A DNA stretch of 64,000 nt from Symsagittifera roscoffensis. Taxonomy: Eukaryota > Xenacoelomorpha > Acoela > Convolutidae. Below are positions 59,805-64,000 of this stretch, piece after piece (positions within the stretch are counted from its first letter, which is position 1; each line of letters opens with the position of its first letter). The stretch is taken from the NCBI RefSeq assembly GCF_963678635.1, contig NC_087062.1, forward strand, positions 1,984,001 through 2,048,000. The letters are read 5' to 3'. The notes beneath the pieces were generated by a model. It was not told the DNA's origin and did not search any database. It worked only from the letters and a program-made list of their open reading frames with translations. Made by a program: the position numbers and the translations under genes.

Positions 59805-61454
59805 ATGGAGAGCGAGACAAGAACATCAAAAAAAGACATGCAAGAGATGAAGCAACGGTATGACGCAGTGAACAGCCAGTTAGGAAGTCTGGAAATGAGA
59901 ATGGACACAATGAGAAGAGACCAGGCTGAGAGTTCATGTGCCATACAGGCAAAATTAGATGCCATCTTGATAAGCCGGCAACGGATCGAACGCAATGTAA
60001 CAGAGTTGATTTCATGGAACCACAACAGAACAAACGGCAGTCAACACCATTACCATTACCCCGGGATGCAGCGAGCATAGCATGGGGGGGGGCTAAGACA
60101 ATTATGAAAAGTGGAACCGCATACACGACGGGTGGTCCAGGCGATTCCACGACTTACAAAAATGCGGGACCTGATGCCATGACATGGGCCAGCACCTGGG
60201 AGATGATGAATAGAACATTGGAAGCGTTCGCCACGAGAAACACTGAATCGGGTGAGAGAGGAGGTGGCAAATCCAGGAAAACCTTCAAGAAGCCAAAAAA
60301 GTTTAAGGATGACTCAGACGGATGTATCGATACCTGGGTAGAAGTCATGAGACTACATTTGCGACAGGACAACTTGAACGACGAGAGACGAGCCTGCACA
60401 GCGATACTCAGTAACTTAGAAGGCACGGCATTGAAATGTGTAGTTGCAAAGAAGGAAGAGGAACGCAACACAGCGGACAAGATCTTCGAGATATTGTTGA
60501 ATCGATTCGGGTCAGGCATGAAGGGTCACCAAGCGATGATGAGAAAAGTAGGCAAAGGGACGATGAATCAACTGATCGGTTCCTAGATGATCTCGAGAGC
60601 TTGAGACGAAAGAGTGATACTGAAGAGTCAACAAATAGAAGGAACTTTAGCCTTGCCTCGAAGTTCATCGATGGGGTGAAAAGTGACGACTTGAGAACAA
60701 TGTTAGCAACGTGTTATACACTGTCGAAAGATAGTGCACCGAGTCCAGAAGAAATGAGACAGAAGTCAAGAGAGTACATACTAATGAAATGCAGGGGGGA
60801 GTTAACCACAAAGGTCATCATGGTACAAGCCGAGAGATGACATGGACAAACGTAGATCATGCGCAAACTGCGGGTCAGCTGATCATCACCTGGTGGATTG
60901 CACAACATACAAACGGCATGAAGAGTCTGGGATACGCACCCGATGAGGAAGATATGAGCCCGATGGAGAAACACGAGTATTGTAGTGGCTTGATCATCAA
61001 GATAGGTGCGAGATGTTTCTTCTGCAATCAAGAGGGGCATTTAAGGATGAACTCTCCTTTGTTTTGGGAGGCAGTGAAGAACCAGAGTCACCCCAGGCAT
61101 AAGTTGGCAATAGCGGTGGTGCAGAATCAGAAAAACAGACATACCGAGTATGAACCAAAACATTCGGAAGTATCGAGTGCGGAACTGCCAACGAAGACGG
61201 TGAAAGCCGTAACGCAACTCAACAGTGCAATAGAGGCCACGGCCAGAAATGCCCTAGAGATAAATTATGAGAAGGCGGCGGCAGAGGCTATAAACAAAGT
61301 CAAACAGGACTTAGCGAAGAAGGAAATAGAGCAACGATTGAAACAGGAGATCGAAAAGCAGAAGTTAAGTGAGACGTTAGGTTGGTCGGTGCCGGTGCCA
61401 GAAGCCGTAGCAGGGTCAAAGATTGGACAAAGATTGGAAATTGCAACACTCTGA
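59805..61454 (+). pseudogene. gag of the element, broken over four frames
   Basis: Coiled-coil segment at 59805-59990 (MQEMKQRYDAVNSQLGSLEM). Capsid-like region at 60270-60590 (FKKPKKFKDDSDGCIDTWVE and AILSNLEGTALKC) that continues in another frame to 60840 (FLDDLESLRRK, LASKFIDGV). A zinc-knuckle region near 61011-61055 reads CFFCNQEGH with Ser where the last Cys should be. A Lys/Glu-rich helix follows (61250-61380). The frame changes near 60590 and 60840 show decay. The order matches Gag of Ty3/gypsy elements common in marine invertebrates, from general knowledge. Confidence 0.7.
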
Positions 61455-62447
61455 AAATGGTGACGGGAAAGCCATTCGGCATAACAAAGATCGGAGCCAG
61501 GATAATGTCAATAATCACTGTGGGCGGCCATGAAGTAACGAGGAACTTGAACGAACCAAGCGATCAGACAATATTGCACATTGACGTGTACGCAGATTAC
61601 TTGAGTGCGATAAGCCCACAGACGATGTCTAGAGCCTTGAGGGCGCTACTCACGAGAGGTGGCAGTAAGTCAGTCCGTGTTGAAAACAGATATATAGAAG
61701 CTTATGGTCCGCATGAGGTGATGCTAAACATAGATGGGATAAACATCTATACGAAAATCATGATAATATGTGATGAAGATCTAGTGGGGCAGATCTACGT
61801 GGGCAACGAAGAGCTAAAAGTGAGATCAATTGGACACTGCGCCATGCTAGAAGAAGATGCAATGCACATCGGGACGGAAGCGGACGTGGCAAAAAGACTC
61901 AGTTTCGTAGGTTACTTGATACGGGAGCGGTCTTGAGTGTTATACCAATCGAAACTTGGGAACGAATGGGTTTTGACAAAGAGGACTTGATTCAAGAATC
62001 CGACTATCAGCTGCGAACAAAGGTGCGCTGCGGGTACTAGGCAGAACACCAATAATAGCCCTAAATCTAGGGGAACGCAACCTGTGGATGAGCTTTCTAG
62101 TGGTGGAAAACCTAGACGAGTCTGACCAGTTCATTTTAAGCAGAGACTTCATCAGGAACTTCGACGTAACGATTGATCTAAACAAGTCCATGTTCAGGAT
62201 TCGAAACCCGGATAGGAAGTACGTAATTAAACCGGTAAATCTGATAATGGCAAATGAGAATAAAGTGCCGGTGCTCTTGAGTAGAAGGGTAAAGCTGAAA
62301 GCGAACGAAGCTGCAATTCTAGGCTTACGGATGAAAAAATTTATTGAGTTAAGTGATAGTAAGCAAGTATGCATAGTTCCCAATCCAAACAGTCAAAGTG
62401 CTGCTGTTTTAGGAAGATCCTTCTCGATAACCAAGAGCGGTCTCTGA
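61382..62447 (+). pseudogene. protease region of the element
   Basis: Two folded-looking segments flank a retroviral-type aspartic protease motif, LLDTGAVLSVIP, at about 61912-61947, in a third frame that stops at 62038-62040. The chain resumes in the frame 62088-62447, where SFLVVENLDESDQFILSRDF matches the flap-to-C-terminal part of retropepsins (ILSRDFIRNFD). Frameshifts near 61910 and 62040 inactivate it. Confidence 0.7.
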
Positions 62448-62539
62448 GTCAGTGTCTTGTTGAATAATCTTGACATACCCATAACAATCAAGAGGGGAAG
62501 GAAGTTGGGATATGCCTTACCCGTGGAAACTCGATATGA

Positions 62540-63667
62540 ATGACTGAAAATGTAAAAGAGAATGAAGTATTTGAATGTCCCAATCACAGGGACAAGATGC
62601 GTATCTTGAGACGGTTGAATAAATTAAACAGTTCATCAGGTCTTGTAAAATCACTTAAGTCAGAGACAGACGATGGACTATCGAGTTGTTCAAATTTCCC
62701 AGAAAGACCAACACTAGAAGAAATGCAAATGGATAAACCAGTTTTACCTGAAATAGAGCGTTTAAGGGGTAAGGTAACGGATGAACAACTCGAGGCCATC
62801 ATGGTCGTATGAGAGCGGAACGAGGAAGTTTTTTCGAGACATAAAGCAGACATTGGGTGTTGTAATTTTGTTGAACTTGAAATAGAGCTTGAGGAGTCCG
62901 CGATACCGCACAGGGAGGGGGCGAGGCGCATGAATCCACACAAATCGGATGCATGTAGGAAAGAGAAAGAGACACTACTAGAGTACGACATGGTAGAACC
63001 ATCCAAATCACCGTAGGCGTGTGGAGTAGTGATGGCCAAAAAGAAAGGCGACCAATTGAGGTTTTGTTGTGACTTTCGTTACCTGAACTCCGGCACGGTG
63101 AAGGACGCCTATCCCATACCTAGGATTGATGAGAGCTTTTCGAAGTTAGGTGATGCAAAATTTCTTACGACTCTTGATTTAGGTTCGGCCTTTTGGCAGG
63201 TCCCGTTGAGGAAGCAGGACAGGGACAAAACAGGGTTCGCCTGCGAGTTAGGGCTGTTTCAATGGAAACGGATGGCGTTTGGTCTTTGCAATGCCACAGC
63301 AACATTTCAACGGTTGATGGCACATGCATTGATAGGTGTGACAAATAAGTGTGGCAATCTGGTAATGTGCTATGTGGATGACGTGGTAATAGCGACGCCT
63401 ACACTGGAAGATCACATCGAGCAACTGGACGAGGTGTTTGCATGCATGAAGAGGTCGGGGCTAAAGTGCAAATCATCAAAGTGCGAAATACTCAAGGATT
63501 CGATAAAATACTTGGGGAGGATGGTGGACAGGCACGGCATCAGACCAGATTCAGATGCAGTTGAAGCAGTGCTAACTTGGAAATCGCCAAAAAACGGAAC
63601 ACCACTTGACGAGCTTCCTGGGTTTTGCGAACTATTACAGGGAATTCAGCAAGGGTTACGCGGATAA
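62540..63667 (+). pseudogene. reverse transcriptase of the element
   Basis: A single register from 62540 to 63667 broken by a TGA (62810-62812) and a TAG (63013-63015). Motifs: FSRHKADIG, REGARRMNPHK, then QLRFCCDFRYLN, TLDLGSAFWQVPL, FGLCNATATFQRLM, catalytic YVDD at about 63370 and IKYLGRMVD. These are Ty3/gypsy wording and close to elements seen in cnidarians and molluscs (recollection, not searched). The frame is lost near 63590 by an indel, after which the thumb and RNase H continue in another frame. Confidence 0.85.
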
Positions 63668-64000
63668 AGTATACCCGATGCAAAAATTGATGAGACACAA
63701 AGGCAAAAAGTTCACGTGGAACAACGCAGCTGAAGAATCATTCAGAGAAGAAAGAGAATAAAGAAAGAGTTGTGCGAGGCACCAGTGTTAGGGATGCCAA
63801 CGGAGAAAGGGATGTACGTGCTGGATACGAATGCGTCGGTAGTCGCAATTTATGGAATTCTCCATCAAGAACAGGAATGGAACGGGAGGACAGTCTTGAG
63901 ACCAATAGCATACGGGAGCAAAGTCTTGAGTGATACGGAAATGAAGTACGGGGCGCCGAAAGCGGAGATGTTCACGGTGGTTACCTTTGTCGAGAAAAAC
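63600..64000 (+). pseudogene. start of RNase H region, truncated by the window edge
   Basis: After the shift the text reads GFCELLQG in one frame and the connection-domain wording in another (YADKVYPMQKLMRHKGKKF). After a further shift near 63757 comes LDTNASVVAIYGILHQEQEW, the first RNase H Asp motif, and IAYGSKVLSDTEMKYGAPKA. The sequence continues past base 64000. Confidence 0.75.

Larger units (their letters stand above)
59068..64000 (+). mobile_element. decayed Ty3/gypsy-type gag-pol element, running off the window
   Basis: Successive frames carry an N-terminal ORF, Gag, protease, reverse transcriptase and the start of RNase H, all on plus. Multiple frameshifts and stops separate them. 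Unlike the giant element, its coding strand is rich in G and A. Neither LTR is identified; the minisatellite just upstream may or may not belong to it. The right end is beyond the window. Confidence 0.85.

Noticed and set aside
21807..62812. Alternative genetic code with TGA as a sense codon
   Set aside because: TGA interrupts several element frames (587, 21807, 33289, 51051, 62810), but it is also the natural stop of Env and of the 76-aa ORF in overlapping ATGA junctions, and TAA/TAG interrupt frames too.
1..64000. CRISPR arrays, operons, bacterial promoters or rRNA
   Set aside because: None seen; regular repeats here have no spacers and all gene layouts are of eukaryotic mobile elements.

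Overview
The window looks like a transposon-dominated stretch of an invertebrate animal genome, although no host gene is certain enough to name a phylum. It is AT-rich, contains non-LTR retrotransposons, Ty3/gypsy-type LTR elements, a MITE, satellites and minisatellites, and has no operons, rRNA genes or convincing tRNAs. Almost every supportable coding region belongs to a mobile element.

Layout. 1-850: 3' coding end, polypurine tract and LTR start of a decayed Ty3/gypsy-like element. 1.94-2.96 kb: pyrimidine-rich degenerate minisatellite. 3-17 kb: mostly non-coding, with at least five copies of a dispersed repeat (called R1 here), a 415-bp MITE nested in one R1 copy, and a 2.75-kb internally deleted LTR element (8924-11677). 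16.78-17.64 kb: roughly 175-bp satellite. 17.68-32.3 kb: a tandem segmental duplication. Its first copy is interrupted by a LINE (LINE-A, 21.09-24.59 kb) that is precisely absent from the second copy. A second LINE family (LINE-B, L1/Tx1-like) lies at the end of each copy and runs to about 34.8 kb in the second.

The main object is 36220-55137 on the minus strand. It is an 18.9-kb LTR retroelement with identical 410-bp LTRs and a 4-bp target duplication. It has the order small ORF-A, tandem leader hairpins, basic ORF-B, Gag-Pol (PR-RT-RNase H-integrase with a GPY/F module), two tiny membrane ORFs, a Pro-rich ORF, an 872-aa Env-like glycoprotein and a 601-aa orphan ORF. The downstream ORFs are linked by 1- to 13-nt overlaps or abutting stop/start codons. 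Gag-Pol is one frame cut by a TGA inside the capsid domain and a TAA after the zinc knuckle. The 2.75-kb element at 8924-11677 is an older relative that kept the LTRs, ORF-A, the leader hairpins and part of ORF-B.

55-64 kb: non-coding DNA, a 69-bp tandem repeat, G-runs and a 1-kb minisatellite (15-bp then 21-bp units), followed by a frameshifted Ty3/gypsy-type gag-pol that runs off the right end. The elements compose most of the window, and their relative ages can be read from nesting, LTR divergence and empty sites. The best candidate for an undescribed system is the giant env-bearing element with its conserved small ORFs and overlapping 3' gene chain.
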